From JBKQWK01 sp052139595 (GTDB taxonomy: Bacteria; Actinomycetota; Thermoleophilia; UBA2241): a stretch of DNA of 62,205 nucleotides. The notes under the pieces are model-generated. The model made no database searches, was not told the DNA's origin, and saw nothing but the letters and a program-made list of their open reading frames with translations. How positions within the stretch are numbered: position 1 is the first letter of the stretch; each line of letters opens with the position of its first letter. The translations under genes and the position numbers were made by a program. The stretch spans positions 1 through 62,205 of the forward strand of contig JBKQWK010000018.1 of assembly GCA_052139595.1 (NCBI GenBank), written 5' to 3'. Below, piece by piece: positions 53,763-62,205 of this stretch.

Positions 53763-56700
53763 TCACTTGTCTGCCAAAACTAGGCAGACACGGAAGCCCA
53801 GGTCGCCGCTGCGGTCCCCGGGCGAGAAGATGACGCAGCGGTCCGCCGACCGGCAGCGCCACGCCGGGCCGTTCCAGCCACCGCCGCGACCCACGCGGGA
53901 CGAGCCTCCGGGAGGTCCCATCGGATCGTCCGTAGGCGACTTCGCATAATAGTCCCTATCATACCAGTCCTGACACCATTCCCACACGTTGCCAAGCATG
54001 TCGTACAGGCCAAAGACGTTTGCGCGCTTCTGCCCCACAGGGTGCGTCTGGCCGCCCGCGTTCGCATTGAACCAAGCGTACTCGCCCAGTAGCTTCTCTT
54101 CCAATGTCGCCGGGAGTTGGCCGGAATGAGGGCTAAAGGACCACGGGCCTGGGTTTCCCGCTCGGCACGCATATTCCCACTGCGCCTCCGTTGGCAACTG
54201 ATACCGCTGCTTGGCCCCCTTTTCCGAGGGCAACTCCGACAGCCGCCGACAGAACTCCACCGCATCATCCCTGGAGATTTGCTCCACGGGGCGCTTCAGG
54301 TCGCCCTGGAACTTGCTCGGATTGCTGCCTATCACCCGCTGGTACTCCTCCTGCGTCACCTCGGTTACGCCCAGCCAATACGGCTTCGTGATCCGCACCC
54401 GGTGCCGCGGCGCTTCGCCCGGCAGGTGGTCTCTGTACCAACCATCGCTACCGTGCAGCCGCAACTCCTCCTCGATCAGATCCTTCGGCGAGCCCATGTC
54501 GAACTCGCCGGGTGGTATCAGCACCAGCTTCATCCCAATCGAGTTGGTTTGGACTACGGACACGCGGAGGTACTTGGCCCAACGTGCCTGGTGAAGCCTG
54601 GCCGTCTTCTCGTTGAACGGGGCCACAGCCAAGGGCGGCAGGTGGCCTGGGAACGGCGCGAGATCCTGGCCGACCTGGGCGATTTCTGCCAGACGTTTTT
54701 CAACCTTGGTCTTGTTTACGCCTTCGAGCTTGGGAAGCGATTGTTTGTACCAGTGGCCCGCACGGAGCAAGAATGCCGTTTTCTCGTCTCCGCGACGATC
54801 CCCGGAACCATCCCACCAGGCGTCGGCCAACTTGACCTGGTCCTCCGGATTGGTTGGCGGTGAAGAAAGCTCTCGCTGAGCCAGGGCCTTGAGGACTGCA
54901 TCGCTCCCCTTCGTCAAGTATGGCAGGCCCGTCTGCCAATCGTTATGGACAAGGCAGTACCACGCGCCGATGGTAAGATTCGCGTCCGCATCTTCCGGGT
55001 TCTTTTTCAGCCTCTCCATCGCCTGCTGGAACGCTGCCATTGTCTGCTGGAGCGCCTCAGATTGCTCTTGAAGTTGTTGTACCTTCTTTCGGCGCTCGGC
55101 TACTTCCTTGCGCAGTTGCGGACTGCTTCTGACGCAGGCGTCGGCTACGGACTTGGCCAGACTTGCGGCCACTTCGTAACGATTCTCGGCCACAGCCTCG
55201 TCAATCACGCTGCGAGAACCTTCCACGAGGGACTGAACCCGAGCCGCGTTGCGAGGCCCCTTGGCGAACCGCTCCAACATTGCGGCCTTCGCGTTCAGTG
55301 GATCAATGGCGAAGGTGTCGGTCATCGGGAGGAGCATTTCCAACATGATCGCGGCGTCGCTGCCATCGCAGGCCAATTCCGCCGCCTTGTGCAGGAGCAC
55401 GTACTGCTCATTCGGTTTTGGAGTCTTCTTGGACGCGTCGAAGAGTTCTCTGGCGAGCTTGATCTTCGCTTCCGGCGTCTTGGCCTGGGAAATCTTATAC
55501 GTCTCTTCGATTACGTCTCCCACTTGGCGTTGGGTTTCTGCCGAGGGCACAGCGCATTTCTTGGGTCCCTCGGGCGGTCTGGAAACCGGCTCCGAAGGCT
55601 TCAGCGGAACGGAGTCGAGGGGCGTTACCCGGACGCTGTGAAATGTGACGGTCGGGCTAGGGCGTTCTTGCTTAGGCCCCCAGCCAGCTATTGCAAGTTG
55701 CCGCGGTTTGCCTATGCTGCACTGAACGGATTTCTGTTGTCCCTTCCAGCTAAGGTGCTTCTTTCCGTCGAGGAGTACCTCGATGCTCGCCCGGTCTGCT
55801 TGCAGCCGAACCTTCACCGTCGCGCAGTAGCGATGACCAACCACCTGGGCGAACAGCGTACATGTTGGATTGCGGTTCGGTTTGTCCCAGGCAGTATGAC
55901 CATCAATGGCGTCGATCTCGCTAACTGTACCAAAGTCTGGCGAATACTGACCGAAAGGAATCGTGCAGCCACCCTCTCCCACCGGCATACAGATCCACAC
56001 AGGGCTCCCCGCCTCTTTGTGCGGCGTGAACTCCACGTCCAGATCGTAGTCGCCCGCCATGACAGCACCGGGGACATACAACAGCGCTATTGTCTCGTTT
56101 CCCGAACCGGCAACGCCGTCCGGCGATCGGATCCACTCACCCGATTCGCGGTCTCTCGCGATGTCCACAGCGTCCAAGAGGTTGCCGGTGGGCTTGGGCA
56201 ACTCGGGATTGGGGGGAGCGGGCTTGGATGGTTCGGGTTTGGGCGGTTCCGACTTCGGCGGTTCCGGCGTCGGCTTAGGGTTGGGTGGCTGAGTTGACTC
56301 CGGCTTTGCCGAAGCTGCGGGAGAAGCAGGATGTTCACTCTTTGGACTCGCCTTCACCTTCTGCGCCGAGTTTTCTGCCTTGGACTGTGCCATCTTCGGA
56401 GCCTCGCTTCGCCCGCCCAGCCACGTCCAGAGTCCGAACGAGAACAAGATCGCCGCAAGCCCACTGGACAAAATCGTCACCGTCCGCGTCAGTTCACTTG
56501 TCTTCCGTCGCGATGCAGGCCGCGCGGGCTGTGAAGGCTGCGAAGTCACGAAGTCCAGGGCCTGCTGATCGCTCTCCGGTTCCGTGGCCTGCTCCGCGGC
56601 TGGGTGCGGCGCGATCGCGGCCCGCAACGCCTCGTCGTAGGCTGTCTTCTTTCCAGCATTCAGGAGGCAAACTCGGGCCGCGGCAATCTCGTTGAGAATC

Positions 56701-57263
56701 TTCTGCGATTCGGCGGCGTGCTGCCCTGCCTGGAAACTGCGAACGTGCGCCATCCGCTGGTCGGCCGCATTGGAGATCACGTTCCAGTCCGACTCGAACA
56801 GATCTGTCCCAAGCAGGCGGTAGTGATTGGGCGGCTGGTCCTTGGGTGAAATGCTCAGCCATTGATAATAAGGATCGAACGTCTCGGCCATGTCCAACTC
56901 CTTGTTGCTTGCCCTTGTTGGCGCGCCATCTGTTACCTCGTCGCCCAATGCCGTGGGCACAGTAATCGTGGCTCGCTTCTTGCCGATTTCAGCTTGCAAT
57001 CGTGCATCGTAGGCAGCTTTCTTCTCTCGATCCTGCAAGCACGCTTTGGCAAGAGCGAGTTCGTTGAGGATTCTCTGTGACACTGCCACATGCTGCCCCA
57101 ACTGATACCGCCGCACATGGCCCATTCGTTGCTCGGCGGCATCGCGAATGGCTTCGGGATCGTCCTCGAACAGGTCGATCCCCAGCAAGCGATAATGGTT
57201 CGGCGGCAGGTCATTGGGAGAGATCCCCAGCCAGCGATGATAGGGATTGATGTCTTCAGCCAT
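53763..57263 (-). CDS. Large membrane protein: two J-like modules, jelly-roll-like domain, coiled coil and SUMF1 domain
   Basis: 1166 residues from ATG 57263. Two copies of a planctomycete J-like module (PYHRWLGISPNDLPPNHYRLLG, then FDPYYQWLSISPKDQPPNHYRLLG, split here) occupy about 5-90 and 130-215. A membrane helix (TVTILSSGLAAILFSFGLW) sits near 265. A Pro-rich stretch follows, then a beta-rich domain (400-560), a helical/coiled-coil region, and a C-terminal SUMF1/FGE-type domain (GMKLVLIPPGEFDMGSP, NVWEWCQDWYDRDYY). The SUMF1 fold in other proteins oxidises cysteines or just binds; which it does here is unknown. Confidence 0.8.
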   Translation of the reverse strand: MAEDINPYHRWLGISPNDLPPNHYRLLGIDLFEDDPEAIRDAAEQRMGHVRRYQLGQHVAVSQRILNELALAKACLQDREKKAAYDARLQAEIGKKRATITVPTALGDEVTDGAPTRASNKELDMAETFDPYYQWLSISPKDQPPNHYRLLGTDLFESDWNVISNAADQRMAHVRSFQAGQHAAESQKILNEIAAARVCLLNAGKKTAYDEALRAAIAPHPAAEQATEPESDQQALDFVTSQPSQPARPASRRKTSELTRTVTILSSGLAAILFSFGLWTWLGGRSEAPKMAQSKAENSAQKVKASPKSEHPASPAASAKPESTQPPNPKPTPEPPKSEPPKPEPSKPAPPNPELPKPTGNLLDAVDIARDRESGEWIRSPDGVAGSGNETIALLYVPGAVMAGDYDLDVEFTPHKEAGSPVWICMPVGEGGCTIPFGQYSPDFGTVSEIDAIDGHTAWDKPNRNPTCTLFAQVVGHRYCATVKVRLQADRASIEVLLDGKKHLSWKGQQKSVQCSIGKPRQLAIAGWGPKQERPSPTVTFHSVRVTPLDSVPLKPSEPVSRPPEGPKKCAVPSAETQRQVGDVIEETYKISQAKTPEAKIKLARELFDASKKTPKPNEQYVLLHKAAELACDGSDAAIMLEMLLPMTDTFAIDPLNAKAAMLERFAKGPRNAARVQSLVEGSRSVIDEAVAENRYEVAASLAKSVADACVRSSPQLRKEVAERRKKVQQLQEQSEALQQTMAAFQQAMERLKKNPEDADANLTIGAWYCLVHNDWQTGLPYLTKGSDAVLKALAQRELSSPPTNPEDQVKLADAWWDGSGDRRGDEKTAFLLRAGHWYKQSLPKLEGVNKTKVEKRLAEIAQVGQDLAPFPGHLPPLAVAPFNEKTARLHQARWAKYLRVSVVQTNSIGMKLVLIPPGEFDMGSPKDLIEEELRLHGSDGWYRDHLPGEAPRHRVRITKPYWLGVTEVTQEEYQRVIGSNPSKFQGDLKRPVEQISRDDAVEFCRRLSELPSEKGAKQRYQLPTEAQWEYACRAGNPGPWSFSPHSGQLPATLEEKLLGEYAWFNANAGGQTHPVGQKRANVFGLYDMLGNVWEWCQDWYDRDYYAKSPTDDPMGPPGGSSRVGRGGGWNGPAWRCRSADRCVIFSPGDRSGDLGFRVCLVLADK

Positions 57264-57282
57264 ATCGTATGCCTCCCGCTTC

Positions 57283-57438
57283 TTATTGTCCGGCTGGCTT
57301 GGCAAAGTACCTGGATCGCCTCTTCGCAACGTCCGGGTGGTTCTTACAGTGCGGCACTCCGAGCAGGCGGTAGTGGTTGGGTGGCTGATCCTAGGGTGGG
57401 ATCGAGAGCCAGCGGTAATACGAGTCAAAAGCCTTCAT
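57283..57438 (-). pseudogene. Third J-like module remnant with in-frame stop
   Basis: Reading from ATG 57438: KAFDSYYRWLSIPP, then a TAG, then DQPPNHYRLLG, and a TAA at 57283-57285. It is a clear copy of the module opening the large gene just downstream, with the same order of motifs, decayed by one stop. AAGGGG lies before the ATG, so it was probably expressed once. Confidence 0.7.
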
Positions 57439-57514
57439 CTGATCGCCCCTTCTCGCTTGCACGCCTGAACTTCTCCGGATCGAGAGACCGATCTCCCGTG
57501 TCGTGCTGCTGCCG

Positions 57515-58039
57515 TCATCTACGCAATAGACGGACGACCGTCCCCAGAATGGCGATCATCGAAGCGATGACGACCATCGACAGAATAATGTACACCGTAC
57601 TCCAGAACAGGCTCTTGGTTGCCACCTCAAGGCTTTGAAAGATACCAGCCAGCCCGCTGGCCAATGGGACGCAAAGCCACACGATCAAAAGCACCCCTAT
57701 CAACGGAATGACCACGAAGAAGAAAACCCGCAACGTAGAAATGGCCCACGCGCGAATCCACCCGTTTCGGCCCATGCGGTATTCGAGAAGTGCAAAGCTG
57801 TACCGCATGGCCTCGATCGAACGCTCTGCGGCAGACATACAATGGAAGTCAACGGCTACGCGAGGCTGCGGAAGGGGCCGCAGCTCGGCAATCACGTAGG
57901 CTGTAACCGTCGCGACCAATGACCCGCGCGGTGTTCTTCCTGCGATTCGATTGCCGGGGACCGCCAGTTGGTCTGGCGGCTGAGATGATTTGATTTCGCC
58001 GGTCGGGGCGTGCTTATTCGGTTCCGGGTGGTCTGCCAT
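57515..58039 (-). CDS. Membrane protein with cytoplasmic N-terminus and two helices
   Basis: 174 residues: a polar start, then FHCMSAAERSIEAMRYSFALL, a helical part, and two hydrophobic helices (VFFFVVIPLIGVLLIVWL and VYIILSMVVIASMIAILG). The C-terminus is basic. It overlaps the next gene by 26 bases. No family is recognised. Confidence 0.55.
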   Translation of the reverse strand: MADHPEPNKHAPTGEIKSSQPPDQLAVPGNRIAGRTPRGSLVATVTAYVIAELRPLPQPRVAVDFHCMSAAERSIEAMRYSFALLEYRMGRNGWIRAWAISTLRVFFFVVIPLIGVLLIVWLCVPLASGLAGIFQSLEVATKSLFWSTVYIILSMVVIASMIAILGTVVRLLRR

Positions 58040-58463
58040 GATCGTTCACCGTTTGACGTTTAGCGGACTGATCTTTGAAATCCTTGCGAGTCCTCGTTCC
58101 CATTGCAAAGCCGATGACAAGGCTGACCACGGCAATGATGACGGCCCCGCCAAACAAGGTAGCCGTCGTTGTGGCCCAACTACTGTTCTTATCCCGAAGC
58201 TCCTTGTTCTCGACTTCTAGTTGACGGATCCGCTCCTGCAGTTGAGCGATGGTTGCGTCTCTACTGTCAGGCCCCTGTGGCCGCCCTTCGCATCCTACCA
58301 CCGCAACGACGATGGCCGCGAGCGCGACTGATAGGGGGACAGCCCCTCGGAATCGCGAGTGGGCTGAAGTTCCTGAACAATCGTCGATAGAAAAAGTCGG
58401 TCGACCTCGACCTGCTGCATGTGAACGCGGGATCACCCCTCTACTCCGGTGTGCCATGATCAT
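58014..58463 (-). CDS. Signal-anchored coiled-coil membrane protein
   Basis: 149 residues from ATG 58463 (GGAGG 7 bases upstream). A signal-like stretch ending VVAVVGCEG near 60 may be a lipobox; then a coiled coil (AQLQERIRQLEVENKEL) and a membrane helix (LFGGAVIIAVVSLVIGFAMG). It resembles the lipoprotein at 48473, so the two may be functionally related. The leader-like RNA element lies directly upstream. Confidence 0.55.
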   Translation of the reverse strand: MIMAHRSRGVIPRSHAAGRGRPTFSIDDCSGTSAHSRFRGAVPLSVALAAIVVAVVGCEGRPQGPDSRDATIAQLQERIRQLEVENKELRDKNSSWATTTATLFGGAVIIAVVSLVIGFAMGTRTRKDFKDQSAKRQTVNDHGRPPGTE

Positions 58464-58539
58464 CCCTGGACCTCCATTACAATCGGAAACACCTCTCGCG
58501 GATTGAACTGCGCCAGCCGCCTGGGAGTTCACGCGCAAC

Positions 58540-58735
58540 AAAAAAGGAGCGCCGAAACCAAGGCTGCTCCCCGAACCCCGACCAAGGGGTAGCATCGAAC
58601 AGCACCTGGCCGGCGCTCCCTTGGGCAGGGAGCGCTTGGGCCAAGTACTGCTTCGATACTTCAAGGGCCTTGCGGCCCAGGTTGGTCGTTTTCGAGGAAG
58701 CAGAACTTGACGCTCGCGCGTCGTTCAAGTTGTGT
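58540..58735 (-). ncRNA. Highly structured leader region with switchable terminator (candidate RNA element)
   Basis: On the minus strand four hairpins follow one another: 58704-58731, 58665-58678, 58643-58661 and 58613-58635. The last shares an arm (58611-58620) with a fifth, long-range stem to 58546-58554, followed by six T. Thus an antiterminator and a terminator compete. An 83-residue frame (TTG 58728, MNDARASSSASS) overlaps the element; whether the stretch is coding, regulatory RNA, or both is open. It is 77 bases before the gene at 58463. Confidence 0.45.
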
Positions 58736-58976
58736 CCATGGCCGCCCAGCGGCCGTTATGATCTTCCTTTCGCCTCTTCGATGATTCGGAACGGGCCTCC
58801 GGCCAAAAACCGGAAGCAACCATCAATCTAGGCAGGCCCGAACCAGAATGCAATAGGCCCCCCAGGAAAATTATCTGGCAGACAACTCTACCAGATGCGC
58901 GACGATGCTGCCCCTTGCTGCGATTGGGTTTGCGTCGGCGGCGGTGGGCGGGCTGGCTAAAACTTGCCCGTAACGT
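58736..58976. other. Short intergenic region
   Basis: Between the leader RNA element and the end of the hypothetical gene at 58977. GAACTTGCC-type and AT-rich stretches; no gene seen. Confidence 0.4.
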
Positions 58977-59921
58977 CTATTCCCTCGGAGCGGGCGACTC
59001 CGCAACGGGCAGCCGAACCGCACGGCTCTGCTCGGTACACGACCAGTCCAGCGAGTACCTCGCTAGCAGCGGGTGCATGAACGGAAGGACTCGGTCTGCC
59101 GGTGGCGGCCATGCTCCATCGAGCCGCAGAGAATACGCTGCTTTGAGGCCCGCGTGCAGTCCACTCTGCGCCTGGCGAATGATGGCTTTTTCTTCCTTGG
59201 GAAGAACACTTCGTTTCTCCAGCCCCAAACCGTCCCATCGGCCCGCATGGACGTTCTCGACCGGCCCGTTTCGCCAGGTATGGAGAGTCACGGCATTGGC
59301 AATCACGCGAGCACCATGCCTCTCTGCCAATGGCAAGCAACTGCGAAGGATGTCCTCCGACCAACCGCCGCGGAGTTGATCGGCGACCACCCGAAGCGAA
59401 CACGTATGAAGGTCGTGGCCTTCCAGACGCGGCTGAACCGTCTTCGGACCAGCCGGGAGATATGCCAAGGCCCGGTACACCAAGTCCCAGTAGCGCCGAT
59501 CGTCCGAACTTGCCAGGTTGAACCACCATTCCAGCGCGGCGGAGATTTCGATGTTCAGCCGTGCCATTTCTTCGTCGTGGATCTGGCTCGCATCGGCTTC
59601 TCCCGCGCTGGACGTCAACGGCTTGTCCGCGTCGGCGAGCACTGCAAAGTAGGAGCCCCAGCGGATGCAGACGGCGGTGGCCGCCCTCGTCTCGTCGGCA
59701 ATTCGCACGCCTTCTACTGGCGGCGCTGGCTTGGCTTCCAGATAGCTCACAACCTGCAAGTACATGGGAACGTGGGGCGGTGTGATGATGACCAACGGAC
59801 CGTGAGGATCATCGGCAGCAAGTTGCCAAGTTCCACCGTCCACGGTGAGGTCTTCGGTGACCCGGACACGGAAAGCACCGTTTATTGGCAAATCAGGTAC
59901 GTTAATCACGCCCGACCCCAT
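58977..59921 (-). CDS. Hypothetical protein of planctomycete type
   Basis: About 314 residues from ATG 59921 (the frame opens at 59945). Segments: DLPINGAFRVRVTEDLTVDG, NIEISAALEWWFNLASSDD, LPAGPKTVQPRLEGHDLHT and AIIRQAQSGLHAGLKAAYSL. No known domain. The stop codon of the exonuclease gene lies inside its first codons (overlap about 16 bases), so they are co-transcribed. Function unknown. Confidence 0.6.
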   Translation of the reverse strand: MGSGVINVPDLPINGAFRVRVTEDLTVDGGTWQLAADDPHGPLVIITPPHVPMYLQVVSYLEAKPAPPVEGVRIADETRAATAVCIRWGSYFAVLADADKPLTSSAGEADASQIHDEEMARLNIEISAALEWWFNLASSDDRRYWDLVYRALAYLPAGPKTVQPRLEGHDLHTCSLRVVADQLRGGWSEDILRSCLPLAERHGARVIANAVTLHTWRNGPVENVHAGRWDGLGLEKRSVLPKEEKAIIRQAQSGLHAGLKAAYSLRLDGAWPPPADRVLPFMHPLLARYSLDWSCTEQSRAVRLPVAESPAPRE

Positions 59922-60754
59922 GATGAAAGTGTCTCCTCGACCCACGGCCCAATATTTCCCGCATCGAAACTCCGTACAGCCGGGGGTTCGTGGACCATTA
60001 TCTCGCCAGGGAACGCCACCTGGGGATACTTGAGCTTGATCGTCATCTCCATCAACTGGACCATGTTGACCACATCCGTCAGGTTGTAGAGGATCAGTTT
60101 CCGCAACGCTTCACGGTCACCACGCCGGTAGCAGTGCCAGAGCCGAACGGCCTCGAATCCGTCCACACCCTGGATCGCTGCATCGCGGCAGACCCCCAGA
60201 TTCCTCTCGATGGCCTTCAGCCCGCCCCGGTATCCCAGCGAGCGCAGCACAAACCGTAGGTCGATATTGGTCTGGTCCAATCGAGCCTCCGGGAAATGCG
60301 CCCGCAGAAACGGCACGTCGAACAGGCTGCCGTTGAAGGTGACCAGGAGCGGGAACTGAGCGACGTAGGCAGGGAACTGGTCGAGGTTGATGCCCTTGAC
60401 GAACAGGGCCAGTTTGCCGCCGCCCAGCGCGCCGATCACCGTCACTTCGCTGTAGTCGGGTGACAGGCCGGTGGTCTCGATGTCTAGAAAAAGAGCCCGG
60501 TCGGCGAACTCCGGGTACAGTCGCCAGGTTTCTCCGCTCGGCAGGCGGTCGTGGAAGAAGTTCGGGTCGCCAGCCGCAACTGCGCCCAGGGACTGATGTA
60601 CCAGCGGCACGGCGGACTCGTAAATACGCTGCCGCAGAAGTCGGCTCTCGACGGCTTCCAGGAAGCGTTCCCAGTTCAGAATCCCCTGTTGCCAGAGCAC
60701 ATGCTCTCGATGGGGGCCGACGCCGGGCAAGTGGATGAAGGTGTTGCGAAGCAT
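59906..60754 (-). CDS. YprB-type ribonuclease H-like 3'-5' exonuclease
   Basis: 282 residues with RNase_H_2-type motifs: FLDIETTGLSPDY (Exo I), VTFNGSLFDVPFLRAHF (Exo II), LKAIERNLG and YNLTDVVNMVQLM (Exo III). The acidic residues for two-metal catalysis are in place. The N-terminus has a WERFLEAVESRLLRQRI helix region. It overlaps the hypothetical protein. Role: DNA or RNA 3' end trimming, family inference. Confidence 0.85.
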   Translation of the reverse strand: MLRNTFIHLPGVGPHREHVLWQQGILNWERFLEAVESRLLRQRIYESAVPLVHQSLGAVAAGDPNFFHDRLPSGETWRLYPEFADRALFLDIETTGLSPDYSEVTVIGALGGGKLALFVKGINLDQFPAYVAQFPLLVTFNGSLFDVPFLRAHFPEARLDQTNIDLRFVLRSLGYRGGLKAIERNLGVCRDAAIQGVDGFEAVRLWHCYRRGDREALRKLILYNLTDVVNMVQLMEMTIKLKYPQVAFPGEIMVHEPPAVRSFDAGNIGPWVEETLSSWGRA

Positions 60755-61110
60755 GGAGACGGCCGCTCATCAGGTTCGATTCTCCAATATATCCCATACG
60801 ACCACACACGCCAGTGGTTGAAACGCGGCTTTCCCGAGTGCGGCGTTGCGAAATGCGGAAGTCTGTGCGGCTGAAAAACGGTATTGAAGACTTGAAGCTG
60901 GCGCGGTTCAGGAAATGGTCCTCTGCGAAGTGGACATGCAATTCTGTTTTTGCGACGGAACGTGCCGTTCAACGGCGAGGACCGTTACAATGTCCTTGGA
61001 TCGAGCTTTTTCTCGTTACGAAGTCCCTCGCGGATGAGCGTCCTTTGATTTCCATTGAGCCCCGGCCTACTTTCGATGGTCTCGGTACATGGACATTGGC
61101 CCCCCGCCTT
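60755..61110. other. Divergent region between exonuclease and UvrC-like gene
   Basis: No gene except the in-frame extension of the UvrC-like frame (open from 60814). At 60990 there is an ATG with GAGGA 8 bases upstream that opens a 15-codon frame (MSLDRAFSRYEVPRG) in the other phase; this may be the true start of the following gene after a small frame change. Confidence 0.45.
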
Positions 61111-62145
61111 ATGTGGTCCACGGCGGACGTTCTCGTAAGCGGCGACGCACGGGAGACCCGCAAGTTGATCCGCCGAGAGGCACCGCAGGCTCCCGGCGTC
61201 TATGGGATGGTTGACCACCAAGGGGAACTGATCTACGTCGGCCAGTCAAAGTCGCTACGGAACCGATTGGTGAGCTATTTCGCCGGGGCGGCCCCGCGTA
61301 AGGCCCAGCGAATCATCGCTCATACCCACCGACTCCTCTGGGAAAGCGCCCCGGACGAGCTTGCCGCACTGTTGCGCGAACTGGAACTGATCCGGCGCTG
61401 GCGGCCACGGTTCAATGTACGGGGGCAGCCGAACCGCCGTCGCCCTGCCTATTTGATTCTCGGCCGGGCACCGGCCCAATACGTTTACCTGGCCACCGCG
61501 CCCTCCAGGGGGGACACAACAGTCTTCGGTCCCGTGCGGGCCAGCCGAGATTGTCGCCGGGCGGTACACGTTCTGAACGACCACTTCCAACTGCGCGATT
61601 GCGGGCAAGGGGTGCCGATGCGACTTGCCGACCAGCAGGAGATGTTCTTCTCCGAGCACGTAGCGCTTTGTTTGCGGTACGACCTGGGAACCTGCCTCGC
61701 GCCGTGCGCGTCGAAGTGCTCTAGCGCGCAGTACGCTGCTCGTGTCCGAGCGGTAAAGGGATTCCTGAGCGGAAGCGACCTGTCGTCCCTGACGCGATTG
61801 GAAAAGGATATGACGACGGCAGCGGCGGCACGCCGCTACGAAGAGGCAGCCGTCCTTCGTGATCACTGGGAAGCCCTGGAAAGCCTCCAGGGGCAGTTAC
61901 AGCGGTTTCGTGAGGCACAGCGCCACTATAGCTTTATCTACCCTCTCCCCGGTCGAGAAGGTGCGTGCGTGTGGTATTTCATTCGCCGTGGCCAGGTCTA
62001 CATGGCCATCGACGAACCTCGCGACAACGAGGCCGCTACGGAGTGCCTTGCGGCGATTGAGCGGATCTACAGGGATGGCACCCAACGCCAAATTCCAGAG
62101 GGGCTAAATGCTCGATTTAACTCTTTGGAATTCCAAGGGTTATGA
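61111..62145 (+). CDS. UvrC-like GIY-YIG nuclease lacking C-terminal RNase H domain
   Basis: Residues from ATG 61111 (MWSTADVLVSGDAR). The GIY-YIG module starts near residue 30: GVYGMVDHQGELIYVGQSKSLRNRLVSYFAG; a cysteine segment GTCLAPCASKC follows and then a UVR-like pair of helices (LEKDMTTAAAARRYEEAAVLRD). UvrC has a further nuclease and HhH domain at the C-terminus; none is present, so it is more like Cho or the planctomycete short UvrC-like proteins. The start is uncertain and the frame is open upstream. Role: DNA nick next to lesions or repair. Confidence 0.75.
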   Translation: MWSTADVLVSGDARETRKLIRREAPQAPGVYGMVDHQGELIYVGQSKSLRNRLVSYFAGAAPRKAQRIIAHTHRLLWESAPDELAALLRELELIRRWRPRFNVRGQPNRRRPAYLILGRAPAQYVYLATAPSRGDTTVFGPVRASRDCRRAVHVLNDHFQLRDCGQGVPMRLADQQEMFFSEHVALCLRYDLGTCLAPCASKCSSAQYAARVRAVKGFLSGSDLSSLTRLEKDMTTAAAARRYEEAAVLRDHWEALESLQGQLQRFREAQRHYSFIYPLPGREGACVWYFIRRGQVYMAIDEPRDNEAATECLAAIERIYRDGTQRQIPEGLNARFNSLEFQGL

Positions 62146-62205
62146 TCGTAAATTGCCTGGGGTAATCAGTATTTTCTTGATGCTGCATAAAAAAGCCGTT
62201 CCTGC
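62146..62205. other. Right window edge
   Basis: Sixty bases after the UvrC-like stop; an AT-rich end with GCATAAAAAAGCCG, no clear element. Confidence 0.4.

Noticed and set aside
54945..56297. 450-codon plus-strand ORF over the SUMF1 gene
   Set aside because: Antisense frame; the minus strand contains the SUMF1 and membrane parts.
60770..60790. tRNA T-arm-like GGTTCGATTC
   Set aside because: Flanking bases do not form the T stem and no cloverleaf can be built.

Overview
The window reads as two different genomes joined by a defence island. Bases 1 to about 33.9 kb look like a high-GC actinobacterial-type chromosome. It has a LuxR-family regulator with helical repeats, BirA/BioY, a futalosine menaquinone pathway, Rex, HemL/HemB, an AhbD/NirJ-type radical SAM protein, a G1 glutamic peptidase and an arylsulfotransferase-type lipoprotein. 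A deep-branching anaerobic or microaerobic lineage such as a Thermoleophilia-like or subsurface group is my guess; no rRNA is present to settle it. Bases from about 45 to 62.2 kb look planctomycetal. There is a short-helix plus leucine-rich-repeat protein of the 'TQVTDAGLEHLKGL' type, a J-like module plus SUMF1 protein, DUF1257/DUF2997 neighbours, a sigma-like protein, a YprB-type exonuclease and a UvrC-like GIY-YIG protein.

Layout. 1-7.4 kb: LuxR-type regulator (cut by the left edge), birA, bioY, an HD-GYP membrane protein with a tiny peptide ORF upstream, and two MFS transporters. 7.6-27.3 kb: a co-oriented minus-strand run, transcribed from right to left. In transcription order it is hemB, ahbD-like, hemL, rex, a degenerate prenyl-synthase-like gene, ubiD, a small membrane gene, ubiA, five multiheme c-type cytochromes with one di-heme-type cytochrome b, ubiX, menG, a polyprenyl synthase, mqnE, mqnA and mqnC. 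This is a complete-looking assembly line for one respiratory function. Heme precursors, the quinone, and a cytochrome stack with 59 canonical CxxCH sites are made together, probably under NADH/NAD control through Rex. 27.5-33.9 kb: a DUF4388 protein, a secreted G1 peptidase, an ASST lipoprotein and a tandem GNAT.

34.0-44.9 kb: a six-gene minus-strand defence operon: MerR-like regulator, SNF2 helicase, DUF4062-ATPase, DUF4391, a DUF262::type III Mod hybrid, and a type III Res. The methylase gene is an in-frame hybrid. A DUF262 N-terminal half is joined at about base 38150 to the C-terminal half of a Mod methyltransferase, so the DPPY half of the enzyme is missing. This is either a real deletion fusion or a mis-assembly, and the change of apparent taxon lies close to it.

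45-62.2 kb: planctomycete-like accessory genes. They include many small membrane or coiled-coil proteins, a PD-(D/E)XK nuclease gene broken by a 7-bp tandem duplication, a GIY-YIG (DUF123) remnant, a 1166-residue J-like/SUMF1 membrane protein with a third decayed J-like copy just upstream, and several leader-like regions where alternative RNA hairpins share one arm. No tRNA, rRNA, CRISPR array or intact transposase was recognised anywhere in the window.
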